In this document: positions 6,868 to 7,055 of the stretch, piece after piece
Numbering within the stretch: the stretch's first letter is position 1
Layout of the letters: each line of letters begins with the position of its first letter
Assembly: GCA_021826255.1 (NCBI GenBank)
Contig: JAKBAZ010000067.1
Coordinates: forward strand, 1-7,055
Reading direction: 5' to 3'
Length of the DNA stretch: 7,055 nucleotides
From: Actinomycetes bacterium
Lineage (GTDB): Bacteria > Actinomycetota > Acidimicrobiia > Acidimicrobiales > RAAP-2
Position numbers and translations under genes: made by a program
Notes under the pieces: model-generated
Databases searched by the model: none
What the model was told of the DNA's origin: nothing
The model's input: only the letters and a program-made list of their open reading frames with translations

Positions 6868-7055
6868 ATGGTCCTCGTGAGCGCGCGGTGGTTAAATCCC
6901 GAGGAACTGTCGACATGGAAGAACTTCTCCTTAATGCACCTGCAGCTCAACGCCCGACTCAATCAAACCCTGGCGGAGTTCGGCGTATCGCTCCAGGACT
7001 ACCTGGTGATGGCCTCCCTCTCCGACAGATCCGACGAGCGCTGTCGCGTTGTGGA
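6868..7055 (+). CDS. MarR-family transcriptional regulator, N-terminal part (cut by right edge)
   Basis: From ATG 6868 the frame stays open to the right edge, giving 62 codons plus two bases. The protein begins MVLVSARWLNPEELSTW and continues through an amphipathic helix (FSLMHLQLNARLNQTLAEFG) into VSLQDYLVMASLSD. This is the usual MarR opening: W-L-x-x-E-E-x-x-x-W, then a dimerisation helix, then the L-x-x-Y-x-V-L-x-x-L-S segment that starts the winged-helix DNA-binding domain. The recognition helix and wing lie beyond the edge. AAGGG at 6859-6863 is a short-spaced ribosome site for the ATG; a GTG at 6877 is the alternative start. It probably represses itself and the divergent dioxygenase gene through the palindrome at 6822-6839, with release by a phenolic or other aromatic ligand. 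That role and ligand are inferred from the family and the layout. Confidence 0.85.
   Translation, partial: MVLVSARWLNPEELSTWKNFSLMHLQLNARLNQTLAEFGVSLQDYLVMASLSDRSDERCRVV

Noticed and set aside
6470..6880. Plus-strand 136-codon frame across the dioxygenase start and the divergent gap
   Set aside because: It is antisense to a well-conserved enzyme and runs through the promoter and operator region, with no protein-family signal.

Overview
The window looks like chromosomal DNA from a GC-rich actinobacterium (Actinomycetota). The grounds are the frequent GTG starts, the GC-rich codon choice, the RecB/RecC sequence types, and a YgiD-like dioxygenase divergent from a MarR regulator. This placement is inference. 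The class cannot be fixed from sequence alone, although an Acidimicrobiia-like or microbacterial lineage would fit. No rRNA, tRNA, CRISPR array, insertion sequence or phage gene was seen.

Left part (1-4838, minus strand): a recC-recB operon for the RecBCD (exonuclease V) double-strand-break repair helicase-nuclease. recC is complete (1010 codons, GTG start at 4838). recB starts on a GTG that overlaps the recC stop (GTGA) and runs off the left edge after about 603 codons. Those codons contain the helicase Walker A, DEFQDTD, GDPKQAIYGF and NFRS motifs. recD would be expected further left, outside the window. Many plus-strand open frames lie over this operon, and all look like antisense shadows.

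Middle (4839-5999): a 120-bp divergent intergenic region separates recC from a plus-strand gene for a 346-residue exported protein. That protein has a strong Shine-Dalgarno site, a signal peptide, an unrecognised N-terminal domain with four cysteines, and two fibronectin-III-like domains. It has no visible membrane anchor.

Right part (6000-7055): after a 26-bp convergent gap comes a minus-strand ygiD/DODA-type class III extradiol dioxygenase gene (257 codons). It is transcribed divergently from a plus-strand MarR-family regulator whose first 62 codons are in the window. The 68-bp gap between them holds an 18-bp near-perfect palindrome, TATCCACTATAGCGGATA. The palindrome covers the best -10 box of the dioxygenase promoter and lies between two opposed -35-like boxes. 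This is the layout expected of a MarR repressor controlling itself and its divergent target, and it is the most informative regulatory feature here. I found no convincing evidence of a wholly new multi-gene system. The least explained item is the exported FnIII protein.
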